A stretch of DNA of 37,663 nt from CALVGQ01 sp964368495. Lineage in GTDB: Bacteria > Bacillota_I > Bacilli_A > Erysipelotrichales > Erysipelotrichaceae. How positions within the stretch are numbered: position 1 is the first letter of the stretch; each line of letters starts with the position of its first letter. Below the pieces are notes generated by a model. The model saw nothing but the letters and a program-made list of their open reading frames with translations, was not told where the DNA came from and ran no database searches. Below, one piece after another: positions 1-6,320 of this stretch. The stretch spans positions 1 to 37,663 of the forward strand of contig CAYJAJ010000014.1 in NCBI GenBank assembly GCA_964368495.1. The letters run 5' to 3'. Position numbers and translations under genes: made by a program.

Positions 1-221
1 GAATTCTCAAACAATAATTTATCTGCTGAAATGGATAAAACCACACATAGTTTTGTTAAGGTAGTTAAAGAAATTCCGATTACTCCTCTTTCCATAGCAG
101 ATACAGTTTTTGGTGCAATTCCAAGTGCTTCAGACAGACGTTCTTGAGTCATATTTAACTCTTCTCTATATTTTTTAATACGAAGTCCGATTTCGATGTT
201 TATTTGTTTTTTATTAGTCAT
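1..221 (-). CDS. XRE-family HTH transcriptional regulator, 3' end cut by window edge
   Basis: The reverse complement reads an open frame from an ATG at 221 to the window edge, 73 complete codons without a stop. The peptide has the classic Cro/C1 helix-turn-helix layout: a basic start, then IKKYREELNMTQERLSEALG, a turn, APKTVSAMERG for the recognition helix, and a following helix ending SADKLLF. A GGAG ribosome binding site lies 9 bases upstream of the ATG. The gene is divergent from the small gene at 332, and an inverted repeat overlaps that gene's -10 box, so this protein is the natural candidate to bind there. The C-terminal part is missing, so single-domain and longer regulators cannot be told apart. 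The fold assignment is firm; the target is inference. Confidence 0.9.
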   Translation of the reverse strand, partial: MTNKKQINIEIGLRIKKYREELNMTQERLSEALGIAPKTVSAMERGVIGISLTTLTKLCVVLSISADKLLFEN

Positions 222-259
222 AAGTCACACTCCTAGTATTAGTTTAAGTAATATTGCTG

Positions 260-289
260 TTGATTAAAACGCATTATTAGTTGTATAAT
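260..289 (+). promoter_or_regulatory. Sigma-A-type promoter of the small gene at 332
   Basis: TTGATT at 260-265 and a perfect TATAAT at 284-289 are separated by 18 bases. Transcription would start near 296, giving a leader of about 36 bases before the ATG at 332. The -10 box sits inside the spacer of the inverted repeat at 270-307. Confidence 0.6.
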
Positions 290-307
290 TATCGTACTAA
301 CAATGCG
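270..307. repeat. Operator-like inverted repeat over the -10 box
   Basis: The arms CGCATTATTAGT (270-281) and ACTAACAATGCG (296-307) are inverted copies of each other with 11 of 12 positions matching. The 14-base spacer holds the TATAAT box. The position suggests a repressor site, most simply for the divergent XRE regulator starting at 221; that link is inference. Confidence 0.6.
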
Positions 308-331
308 AAAATTATAAGAAAGGGTAATAAT

Positions 332-589
332 ATGCTAAGTTCAGGCAAGGATTTAACTGTTGAAGAGCTTAAAGAGATAGTTCAGTTTAAAAATAAATCG
401 GAAAGAAAAAAAATATTATTAGAGATTGATCGGTTATTGCAGTTGTTGTGCATTGAATTACCAAGCGATAACTTAGCAATCGAATATAAGAAAATAGAAA
501 ATTATCCAATAAACTTAAGATTAGAAAGTATACAAACACTTCTAGAACGGTGCGAAATAAATAGTATAATAATAAAACCAGCTAATTAG
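332..589 (+). CDS. Small unknown protein, 85 aa
   Basis: I do not recognise this family. The ATG at 332 is preceded by AGAAAGG with 8 bases of spacing and is chosen over an upstream TTG at 281 because that codon lies in the -10 promoter box. The protein is predicted mostly helical and charged, with a basic stretch KNKSERKKILLEIDRLLQLL that could form an amphipathic helix. There is no signal peptide, membrane segment or cysteine pair. The last codons run into a perfect palindromic terminator. It lies divergent from an XRE regulator with an operator-like repeat over its promoter, so it is probably the regulated partner. A toxin-antitoxin role is possible but nothing in the sequence shows it. 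Confidence 0.6.
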   Translation: MLSSGKDLTVEELKEIVQFKNKSERKKILLEIDRLLQLLCIELPSDNLAIEYKKIENYPINLRLESIQTLLERCEINSIIIKPAN

Positions 590-600
590 CTGGTTTTATT
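571..600. terminator. Bidirectional terminator, perfect 30-base palindrome
   Basis: Positions 571-585 are the exact reverse complement of 586-600; the core is CCAGCTAATTAGCTGG flanked by AAAA and TTTT runs. The stop codon of the small gene (587-589) lies in its centre. It can end transcription from both the small gene and the convergent msrA gene. Confidence 0.8.
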
Positions 601-606
601 ATGTAG

Positions 607-1075
607 TTATAGTTTAATGTGACAATATCCATTTGGATTTTTCTCTAAATATTTTTGGTGGTATTCTTCTGCAGGATAGAAGTATTGTAGTGGTTTTACT
701 TCTGTTACTATTGGTTTATCATATTTTTTTGAAACTTCACCTATNNNNNNNNNNGCAATTTAAATCATTTTCATCAACATAATAAATACCAGTTCTATAT
801 TGTGTTCCAATGTCATTTCCTTGCCTATTCAATAGAGTAGGATCGACAACTCCCCAAAAGTAATCAAGAATTTTACACAGAGAAATGATATTTTCGTCAT
901 AAACAATATGTACTGCTTCTGCGTGATTAGTCTCAGTTTTGCATACTTGTTCATATGTTGGATTTTGACAATTTCCGTTTGCAAAGCCTACTGTTGTTTT
1001 TAATATACCTTCTTTTAAATCAAAATAGGCCTGCGTTCCCCAAAAACATCCTGCTGCTAAATATATTTCTTTCAT
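607..1075 (-). CDS. msrA: Peptide methionine sulfoxide reductase MsrA, interrupted by an assembly gap
   Basis: MsrA reduces methionine-S-sulfoxide in proteins. The catalytic motif GCFWG is at residues 9-13 with Cys10 as the nucleophile. The next conserved block has NHAEAV, and the family's C-terminal signature FYPAEEYHQKYLEKNPNGYC follows the gap. Ten N bases at 745-754 break the frame, but the two parts contain 321 and 138 bases, both whole codons, so the real gap is a multiple of three (about 9 or 12) and the gene is intact, about 155 residues, ending with TAA at 607-609. The residue two after GCFWG is Gln (GTQAYFD) where many MsrA have Glu. A clear AAAGGAG site precedes the ATG. It is a single gene convergent with the small gene and shares its terminator. 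Confidence 0.95.
745..754. other. Assembly gap of 10 N inside msrA
   Basis: Ten N bases separate two in-frame halves of msrA. The stated length puts the halves in different frames, so 10 is not the true size. Confidence 0.95.
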
Positions 1076-1094
1076 GAATTTCTCCTTTAAATAA

Positions 1095-1123
1095 ATCGTA
1101 TGATTATTTTATAAATGTGTCAA
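1095..1123 (-). promoter_or_regulatory. Promoter of msrA
   Basis: On the minus strand a perfect TTGACA (1118-1123) is followed after exactly 17 bases by TACGAT (1095-1100). The msrA ATG lies about 20 bases further on, behind an AAAGGAG ribosome binding site. Confidence 0.6.
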
Positions 1124-1146
1124 TGTTAATATGCAATGTATTCAAT

Positions 1147-1177
1147 AAAAAGGCTCACTCATTGAGTGATCCTTTTT
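1147..1177 (-). terminator. Terminator of the coat protein pair
   Basis: A hairpin with arms AAAAAGGCTCACTC and GAGTGATCCTTTTT (one mismatch, three-base loop) follows the stop of the CotF-like gene on the minus strand and ends in a T run. Confidence 0.75.
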
Positions 1178-1181
1178 AAGC

Positions 1182-1499
1182 TTAATGAAGCTGAGATTCT
1201 TGTTGTTTGAACATTTTATGCGATTGTTTGATTTTTTCTTGCGATTGTTTCTCAAGTGCATTCCAACCTTTTTCGAACATAAGGTAGTATGTAGCACGTT
1301 GCATTTCACTAACTTCATGAAATAATGCTAAGAATGCTTTGTATAGCTTTGGATTACTAGCTTCTTGACAAGCTAATGAGTACATATACGATAAGTGTTT
1401 ATAACTAATTAATAAGTCATTAATTCTATCACGATCGTTAAATGCGTTGTCGTTTGGTTTTATACTTGCTTTTGGGTTTGCGACTTTATTTGATGCCAT
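1182..1499 (-). CDS. CotF-type spore coat protein
   Basis: This 105-residue protein matches the Coat F family, helical proteins of the spore coat. The diagnostic stretch is DRDRINDLLISYKHLSYMYS, followed by ACQEASNPKLYKAFLALFHE and MQRATYYLMFEKGW, which is the usual order and spacing of the two long helices with the family's late FxKGW motif. The first 25 residues are polar and disordered-looking. A TAGGAGG site precedes the ATG. It lies 8 bases downstream of a small coat-partner gene, so the two are co-transcribed and share the terminator at 1147-1177. Expression is presumably mother-cell specific during sporulation; no convincing sigma-E or sigma-K promoter could be fixed by eye. Family call firm, exact coat layer unknown. 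Confidence 0.85.
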   Translation of the reverse strand: MASNKVANPKASIKPNDNAFNDRDRINDLLISYKHLSYMYSLACQEASNPKLYKAFLALFHEVSEMQRATYYLMFEKGWNALEKQSQEKIKQSHKMFKQQESQLH

Positions 1500-1507
1500 A
1501 TTTCCTC

Positions 1508-1705
1508 CTAGTTTAGTAAATTCAATAATGTTGAAGCTTGTTTTTCAAGTGCACTTACTTGTTTAGTTGCAGCACTTTTTAATTGCTTGTCCTCAATGTG
1601 ACTGCTGAAATCTTTAGCTTTTTTAGCAACAGTAATAGTTGTCTCAAGTAAATCAGCTAAATATGAACAGTCCTTAGGTGACAACATTTCTGGTGGAGTT
1701 TTCAT
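1508..1705 (-). CDS. Small CotF-partner protein, probable spore coat component
   Basis: This 65-residue protein begins MKTPPEMLSPKDCSYLADLL and continues as one long amphipathic helix ending ALEKQASTLLNLLN. The pattern of a start with MLxxKDxxYLxDLL and a Lys/Ala-rich second helix is familiar from small coat proteins encoded beside CotF genes in Clostridia and relatives. It has one cysteine and no signal peptide. A very strong GGAGG ribosome binding site lies ahead of the ATG. It is the first gene of the pair; the CotF-like gene follows after 8 bases. The spore role rests on family resemblance plus neighbourhood; no catalytic feature is visible. Confidence 0.7.
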   Translation of the reverse strand: MKTPPEMLSPKDCSYLADLLETTITVAKKAKDFSSHIEDKQLKSAATKQVSALEKQASTLLNLLN

Positions 1706-1758
1706 TGTTAATTCCTCCTTTCATTTTTATTATGAATTCAGATTTAATATTTATGCAT

Positions 1759-1786
1759 TTTCAAAGAAGAGTTTTTTGTGTATAAT
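1759..1786 (+). promoter_or_regulatory. Promoter of the DUF402 phosphatase gene
   Basis: TTTCAA at 1759-1764 and a perfect TATAAT at 1781-1786 are 16 bases apart. This leaves a short leader with GAAAGAAG as ribosome binding site before the ATG at 1809. Confidence 0.5.
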
Positions 1787-1808
1787 ATCAAAGAAAGAAG
1801 TGATTGAA

Positions 1809-2348
1809 ATGAAACCAACTAGTAATGAGATGGTCTACATACAAAGTTATAAGCATGATGGTTCACTTCATCGTGTTTGGTCTAAAGGATATGTACTTGA
1901 AGCTGATGATGAGAAGTTTGTAGTCGTAACAAATAAAACATGGGTAATTGAATCTGATGGACGCAGATGGTTTACAAGGGAACCAGCAATTTGTTTTTTC
2001 TATCCTGATAAATGGTTTAATGTTATTACCATGATTAGAAAAACGGGAATTTATTATTATTGTAATTTAGCATCACCAAGTTTATATGATGGAGAAGCTA
2101 TTAAAAATATAGACTATGATTTGGATGTGAAAGTTTATCCTGATGGGAAAATAGATATATTAGATGAAGACGAATATGAAGTGCATTCAAAGAGGATGAA
2201 TTACGGTAGTGATATTTGCCATATAGTAGAAACAGAGATGGAAAATTTAATTGAGTTAATTAAATCAAAAAAAGAACCATTTGATAATCACTGCATTGAA
2301 AGTTATTATCAAACTTATTTGAATCGTTATAAAAAAGAAAACACATAA
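1809..2348 (+). CDS. DUF402 nucleoside tri-/diphosphatase (Ntdp type)
   Basis: The 179-residue protein follows the DUF402 family end to end. Near the start is IQSYKHDGSLHRVW, then ESDGRRWFTREPAICFFYPD, then a run with YYYCNLASPSLYDGEAIKNI and DYDLDVKVYPDG, then DEDEYEVH. The acidic DYDLD and DEDEYE motifs bind the divalent metals in the characterised Staphylococcus enzyme, which hydrolyses nucleoside tri- and diphosphates. Length agrees with the family (about 175-180). The ATG at 1809 is preferred to an in-frame TTG at 1776, which precedes the -10 box. It is a monocistronic gene with its own promoter and terminator, divergent from the coat gene pair. It is probably cytoplasmic, as no export signal is seen. 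Confidence 0.9.
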   Translation: MKPTSNEMVYIQSYKHDGSLHRVWSKGYVLEADDEKFVVVTNKTWVIESDGRRWFTREPAICFFYPDKWFNVITMIRKTGIYYYCNLASPSLYDGEAIKNIDYDLDVKVYPDGKIDILDEDEYEVHSKRMNYGSDICHIVETEMENLIELIKSKKEPFDNHCIESYYQTYLNRYKKENT

Positions 2349-2376
2349 AGTGCATCTTTGACTTTTGTGTTTTTTA
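2338..2376 (+). terminator. Terminator of the DUF402 gene
   Basis: AAAACACATAAAG and CTTTTGTGTTTT pair with a single bulged T around an 11-base loop, followed by more T residues. It starts inside the last codons of the gene. Confidence 0.65.
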
Positions 2377-2379
2377 TTA

Positions 2380-2410
2380 TAAAAAAGATTTCTATAAATG
2401 ATAGAAATCT
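2380..2410 (-). terminator. Terminator of the zinc-ribbon membrane protein gene
   Basis: AGATTTCTAT (2386-2395) and ATAGAAATCT (2401-2410) form a perfect 10-base stem with a five-base loop. On the minus strand it is followed by a run of six T. Confidence 0.75.
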
Positions 2411-2436
2411 AATAATATATTAAGTTTAAATGACGT

Positions 2437-2955
2437 TTATTGAGCACGTTCTTTTTTGATTGTAGAATTTATTTTGAATGCTATAAAAACTAAAAAGAGT
2501 ATAACTAAAATAAAGAATAGTGCTGTGTACTCAATCTGAGTTCCAAACCAAATTGCAATGATTAAAAATATAATGAGTTGTGTTTTCATCTGTCCTTGGA
2601 CAGTTTTTGCATCTTCTTCGATTACTTTGTCTTGAATGTCTTTTTTGAAATAAGCATTTTTGTAGATAGCTCTATTGGCGTATTTTAAAACAGAATACAT
2701 TGCCATAACAATGACTGCGATAAAAACAAAAGCCATGCTAAGAATTAATTCAAATAATACAAATGCAATAACGCAGGCTACTGCGTAGAAGATGCTAGAG
2801 ATTGCGAAGTAGATTAATAAATCTGATTCACTAATATAACGCTTTTGTTTTTTCTTGCAATGTTCACATTCAATTTGACCACATTGAAATTGCTCAATTT
2901 GATTATCAACTTGCTTAGTTATTTCTTTTTCACAATGGATACAGTTTACTTTCAT
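2437..2955 (-). CDS. Membrane protein with N-terminal zinc ribbon
   Basis: I do not recognise a named family. The 172 residues start with a short zinc-ribbon-like module: Cys5-x2-Cys8 and Cys30-x2-Cys33, with an extra Cys25. Two hydrophobic segments follow at about 46-67 and 70-92. A charged loop KKDIQDKVIEEDAKTVQGQ comes next, then two more segments at about 125-160, and the protein ends with a basic tail. This gives four predicted membrane helices with the ribbon in the cytoplasm. GGTGAT lies 6 bases ahead of the ATG. It stands alone, between the DUF402 gene (convergent) and the ABC operon (same strand, separated by a terminator). Function unknown. Confidence 0.7.
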   Translation of the reverse strand: MKVNCIHCEKEITKQVDNQIEQFQCGQIECEHCKKKQKRYISESDLLIYFAISSIFYAVACVIAFVLFELILSMAFVFIAVIVMAMYSVLKYANRAIYKNAYFKKDIQDKVIEEDAKTVQGQMKTQLIIFLIIAIWFGTQIEYTALFFILVILFLVFIAFKINSTIKKERAQ

Positions 2956-3008
2956 ATATAATCACCAAATATAGTGTAACATATTTATGGAGCTTCATAA
3001 ATAATAAT

Positions 3009-3036
3009 TTAAAAAACTCCTTCAAGGAGTTTTTTA
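3009..3036 (-). terminator. Terminator of the amino-acid ABC operon
   Basis: AAAAAACTCCTT (3011-3022) and AAGGAGTTTTTT (3024-3035) are perfect inverted copies around a single central base, with the minus-strand T run right after the ATPase gene's stop at 3041. Confidence 0.85.
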
Positions 3037-3040
3037 ATAC

Positions 3041-3778
3041 TTAATCATTTAAATAGCGCGCTAGGAATTCTCTAGTTCGAATATTTTTTGGATTACTAAA
3101 CATTTCTTGTGGTGAAGACTCTTCTAGAATTACGCCTTGATCCATGAATACAACACGATTGCTAACTTCTTTAGCAAATGCCATTTCATGAGTAACAACA
3201 ACCATTGTCATTCCTTCTTTTGCAAGTTGTGTAATGACATCAAGTACCTCTCCAACAATTTCAGGATCTAGTGCAGAAGTTGGTTCATCAAAGAGCATAA
3301 TATCAGGATTCATACAAAGTGCTCTAGCAATGGCTACACGTTGTTTTTGCCCACCAGATAACTTTGTACTATCAGAGTAGATAAAATCCTTTAATCCAAC
3401 GCGTGTAAGATGCTTAATTGCAATCTCCTCTGCTGAAGCTTTGTCCATTTTTTTTACCTTTAGCAAAGCAAGAGTGCAGTTATCAATTACGTTTTTATTA
3501 TTGAACAAGTTAAAACTTTGAAATACCATACCAATATGTTCTCGTAGGCTATCTAAGTTTGTTTTTATGTCACATAAATCTTTGTTGTTAAAAATAATAT
3601 GACCACTATCAGGTTCTTCAAGTAAGTTAATGCAGCGAAGAAGTGTGCTTTTGCCACTCCCAGATGCGCCAATGATAGAGACTACTTCTCCTTTTGAAAT
3701 ACTCATGTTGATTCCTTTTAAAACTTCAAGAGAACCAAAGGATTTAGTCAAATTTTCTATTTTAATAATTTCTTCCAT
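3041..3778 (-). CDS. Polar amino-acid ABC transporter ATP-binding protein
   Basis: This 245-residue protein is the cytoplasmic ATPase of a GlnQ/HisP-type importer. Walker A is GASGSGKST (37-45), the Q-loop is VFQSFNLF, the ABC signature LSGGQ is at 140-144, Walker B with the catalytic acid is IMLFDEPTSALD (Asp164, Glu165), and the H-loop is VVVTHEM. The length is normal for the family. It is the last gene of a three-gene operon on the minus strand, nine bases after the permease stop, and is followed by a strong terminator. The partner genes show it energises uptake of a single amino acid class; the leader upstream of the operon suggests lysine or another basic amino acid. Confidence 0.95.
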   Translation of the reverse strand: MEEIIKIENLTKSFGSLEVLKGINMSISKGEVVSIIGASGSGKSTLLRCINLLEEPDSGHIIFNNKDLCDIKTNLDSLREHIGMVFQSFNLFNNKNVIDNCTLALLKVKKMDKASAEEIAIKHLTRVGLKDFIYSDSTKLSGGQKQRVAIARALCMNPDIMLFDEPTSALDPEIVGEVLDVITQLAKEGMTMVVVTHEMAFAKEVSNRVVFMDQGVILEESSPQEMFSNPKNIRTREFLARYLND

Positions 3779-3787
3779 AAAACCTCC

Positions 3788-5041
3788 TTAGTTACTGCTC
3801 GGTACACGAGTATCTGGCATATCTAATTTTTTCGCTAAAACATTTAAGCAAGATGTTAGAGTCATTGTGATGATAAAGTAAATGATTGCAACTGGAATAT
3901 AAATTTCAAGCACTGCAACATAATTACCTGAAATTGTGCTTGCAGCATACATTAAATCAAAGACCCCAATAACACGTAATACAGATGAATCTTTGATGTT
4001 AATAATAAATTCATTACCTATAGCTGGAATCGAATTTTTTACAGCTTGAGGAAACAATACATTCATCATTGTCATCCATTGATTCATTCCAAGAGATCTT
4101 GCTGCTTCGGTTTGACCTTTATCAATGGATTCAACTGCTCCACGTAGTACTTCGGCAATATAAGCAGTAGAATTAATCGTGACTGTAACCATACCAGATA
4201 AAATAAGTGGCCATATTACAGCTAATTCACTTGCCGATAAGCCTGGATAAATAGCTTTAAACACATCCATTCCAAAATAGTAGATGATAATAGCTTGAAC
4301 CATCATTGGTGTGGAGCGAATGATATTAATGTAGAACTTAGAAATTTTAACTAAAATTACTTTGATTAATTTAATAAAATCATTGTCACGTTTATCAATT
4401 TTTTGGATACGCATAAAAACTAATAAACAACCAAATACAAATCCTAAGATAGTCCCTACTAAGGCGATTTGAATTGTCGTTTCAATTCCTAGTTTCAAAG
4501 AAGGTAAAGAGCGAGAAACAATATAAAACATGGACTCTAAATCTCCAGAAGGTCTAGTATCAGCAATTACCCCACGATAACCAGAAGAGATGAACCACCC
4601 TAAAACAAGGCTATCAAATACTACAAATATAAAAAGTGTACCTACATAGTAAGAGAAGTATCTGATAAGTTTTTTTGCTTTTAAAGTTGTAAATGCTGAG
4701 CGACTTTGGTAATTTTCTTTCAGCTTGTATTTACTTAAAAAGGCAAATAGCGAAATAACTACAAAGACGCAGTCAATCGCTAACAATGCAAACAATATCG
4801 TATCAGGTATTGTATAGAAGATACTAAATGTTAACTCTTGGGGAAAAGCCCCAAAATAAGGTATTGATAATAATATAGAAAGCAGTACAAGAATACTGCC
4901 TCCTAAATATACATATGTGTGATCTTCTTTAATAAATGTAATCCAATTTTTAACTATTCTATTAATCATTGAAGTAAATGCAAAGATTAAGTCGCGTAAA
5001 TAGCTAAAAATGAATAATAAGAAACTTGTAGTCATTTTCAT
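3788..5041 (-). CDS. Polar amino-acid ABC transporter permease with N-terminal extension
   Basis: The C-terminal half (about 185-417) is a normal HisM/GlnP permease: it contains RSTPMMVQAIIIYY and the EAA loop EAARSLGMNQ starting at residue 312, which contacts the ATPase. The gene is long, 417 residues against about 220-250 for the standalone family. The first 180 residues add about four hydrophobic segments not needed for the core fold, separated by the polar piece KYKLKENYQSRS. AAGGG lies 8 bases ahead of the ATG; a second in-frame ATG two codons later is possible. It sits between the binding lipoprotein gene (11 bases upstream) and the ATPase gene (9 bases downstream). It is not a fusion to a binding protein, because that is encoded separately. 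Confidence 0.93.
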   Translation of the reverse strand: MKMTTSFLLFIFSYLRDLIFAFTSMINRIVKNWITFIKEDHTYVYLGGSILVLLSILLSIPYFGAFPQELTFSIFYTIPDTILFALLAIDCVFVVISLFAFLSKYKLKENYQSRSAFTTLKAKKLIRYFSYYVGTLFIFVVFDSLVLGWFISSGYRGVIADTRPSGDLESMFYIVSRSLPSLKLGIETTIQIALVGTILGFVFGCLLVFMRIQKIDKRDNDFIKLIKVILVKISKFYINIIRSTPMMVQAIIIYYFGMDVFKAIYPGLSASELAVIWPLILSGMVTVTINSTAYIAEVLRGAVESIDKGQTEAARSLGMNQWMTMMNVLFPQAVKNSIPAIGNEFIINIKDSSVLRVIGVFDLMYAASTISGNYVAVLEIYIPVAIIYFIITMTLTSCLNVLAKKLDMPDTRVPSSN

Positions 5042-5052
5042 AATTTTAACCC

Positions 5053-5925
5053 TTAGCTAGGCATGTTTGCTTCTGCCCAATCATTCCATTCATAACGTTG
5101 TTCACTATCGATTGTTTCAAGAACTGCATTGATATCAGCTTGAAGCTGTGTATCTTCTTTTCTTAAACCAACACATCCACCGCTGAATCCTTTATCAAAA
5201 CCTTGACCTTCTTCAAAGAATACAACTTCAAATTCGCCAGGGTAAGCAAGCATATATGCATCAGCAATACTTTCGTCAAAGACTAATCCATCAACTGTTC
5301 CTTCTCTTAAACGAAGAATCATGTTGGCAACATCTCCAACAGCAGGCATGTGGTTAACACCTTCAATTTGATCAATAACAACATCATATTGTGTATTTTG
5401 TTGACCAAGAATAGCTGCACCACTAAAGTCATTTAAAGTCGTTGCAGAGATATAATCACTATCTGCTTGTACTAAGATGCAATATTCTCCAGGGATTGTA
5501 TAAGCATCAGAGAAATTAATGCTTTCTTTTCTTTCGGCAGTATCAGCCATACCAGCAATAATTAAGTCAATTTGATCGTTGTTTAAAGCTTCAATTAATC
5601 CTTCCCAAGAAAGTTTAACAATTTCAATTTCAACATCCATTTGTTCTTGAATTGTTTGGACGATACGAATATCGTATCCATCAACATAAGCACCAGGGAC
5701 ATTGCTGATTGGCATATTTGAATCTGATGCGGTATCCTCTTGCCAATTGTATGGAGGGTAACCTGCTTCCATACCAACTCGTAATACTTCGTACTCCATA
5801 GTTTCAGGAGTTGTGCTAGGAGTAGGAGTTGCAGTTGTTGGCTCTCCTCCAACTGCACATGCAGATAAGCTAATTAACATGAATAGACATAAAGCTGTAG
5901 TAAATAAGTTTCTAAGATTTCTCAT
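5053..5925 (-). CDS. Amino-acid ABC transporter substrate-binding lipoprotein
   Basis: This is a 290-residue family 3 extracellular solute-binding protein. A lipoprotein signal peptide ends in the lipobox LSAC with Cys23 as the lipidation site, followed by a Thr/Pro-rich linker to about residue 42. The binding domain then starts with LRVGMEAGYPPYNW, typical of polar amino-acid binding proteins, and carries GYDIRIVQ, a segment with DLIIAGMADTAERKESINFS and the hinge LGQQNTQYD. It is the first gene of the importer operon, with GAGGA before the ATG. The 5' leader at 5945-6160 can form a transcription terminator, so expression is likely controlled by attenuation. Ligand cannot be read from the protein alone; lysine is suggested by the leader. 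Confidence 0.95.
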   Translation of the reverse strand: MRNLRNLFTTALCLFMLISLSACAVGGEPTTATPTPSTTPETMEYEVLRVGMEAGYPPYNWQEDTASDSNMPISNVPGAYVDGYDIRIVQTIQEQMDVEIEIVKLSWEGLIEALNNDQIDLIIAGMADTAERKESINFSDAYTIPGEYCILVQADSDYISATTLNDFSGAAILGQQNTQYDVVIDQIEGVNHMPAVGDVANMILRLREGTVDGLVFDESIADAYMLAYPGEFEVVFFEEGQGFDKGFSGGCVGLRKEDTQLQADINAVLETIDSEQRYEWNDWAEANMPS

Positions 5926-5941
5926 AATTTTATCCTCTTTC

Positions 5942-5974
5942 TATTAAAAATAAAAAACGCTATTCAGCGCTTTT
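5942..5974 (-). terminator. Conditional leader terminator of the ABC operon
   Basis: On the minus strand AAAAGCGCT-GAAT-AGCGTTTT forms a stem with one G-U pair and then a T-rich run, about 20 bases before the ribosome binding site. Its 5' arm also matches GCGCTT at 6002-6007, so an alternative antiterminator pairing is available. Confidence 0.7.
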
Positions 5975-6160
5975 ATTAAAAATAGAATTTTTAACAAAAA
6001 CAAGCGCCTCTACATTGAACGATGTAGGAAAGTTATAGGTGTTTCCATATAACTTCACAGTTATTAAATGCCTTTAATAGCTGTTCGGCAATGACTACCT
6101 TTCATTTGCTTCAAAGTTTGCCAACTCCACAAATTACTAATTTACATTGCTACCTCTTAG
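5945..6160 (-). promoter_or_regulatory. Structured leader, probable lysine-class riboswitch (L box) of the amino-acid ABC operon
   Basis: Read on the minus strand, the leader holds motifs of the lysine riboswitch in the right order: AGAGGTAGC, AGTA inside a small hairpin, TGGAG, TGAAAGG (6098-6104), and CATTGCCGAA (GCCGAA at 6084-6089). GCAATG near the start pairs with CATTGC. Two further hairpins follow: CAGCTATTAAA paired with TTTAATAACTG (6058-6083) and AAGTTATA paired with TATAACTT (about 6031-6053). A CTACAT/ATGTAG hairpin (6010-6027) and the terminator complete it. The GGCTGG motif usually found after the fourth stem reads ACTGT here and no clean P1 is obvious, so the class is not certain. 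T-box motifs are absent. That it is a cis-regulatory attenuator is better supported than the ligand. Confidence 0.6.
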
Positions 6161-6183
6161 TTTTTTATTTTTATATAAATCTA

Positions 6184-6212
6184 ATTAAATCAGATAAAAA
6201 GAAATTTGTAAA
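6184..6212 (-). promoter_or_regulatory. Promoter of the ABC operon leader
   Basis: On the minus strand TTTACA (6207-6212) and TTTAAT (6184-6189) are 17 bases apart. They lie about 25 bases upstream of the first structured bases of the leader. Confidence 0.4.
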
Positions 6213-6320
6213 GAAAAAATTATAAATAATGAAATTAAATATGCAAACTTTAAACTTAAGTAATAATTAAGCCTAAATCTTCAAACAACTAAAGAATAAG
6301 ATATAGTGGAGGTGAGAAGT

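Noticed and set aside
1..589. Toxin-antitoxin system formed by the XRE gene and the small gene
   Set aside because: The genes are divergent and the small protein shows no known toxin motif; the layout fits regulator and target better.
737..1075. A truncated msrA of 112 residues
   Set aside because: The conserved C-terminal MsrA sequence continues on the other side of the N run down to 607, so the gene is whole.
1776..1808. Earlier start of the DUF402 gene at a TTG
   Set aside because: The codons would cross the TATAAT box; the ATG at 1809 has a proper ribosome binding site and matches the family start.
5595..5858. Overlapping reading frame inside the binding-protein gene
   Set aside because: Low-complexity Leu/Gln-rich shadow of the lipoprotein's linker region in another frame.
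5945..6160. T-box leader
   Set aside because: AGTA and GGAG-like motifs occur, but the essential T-box sequence with TGGNACC is absent.
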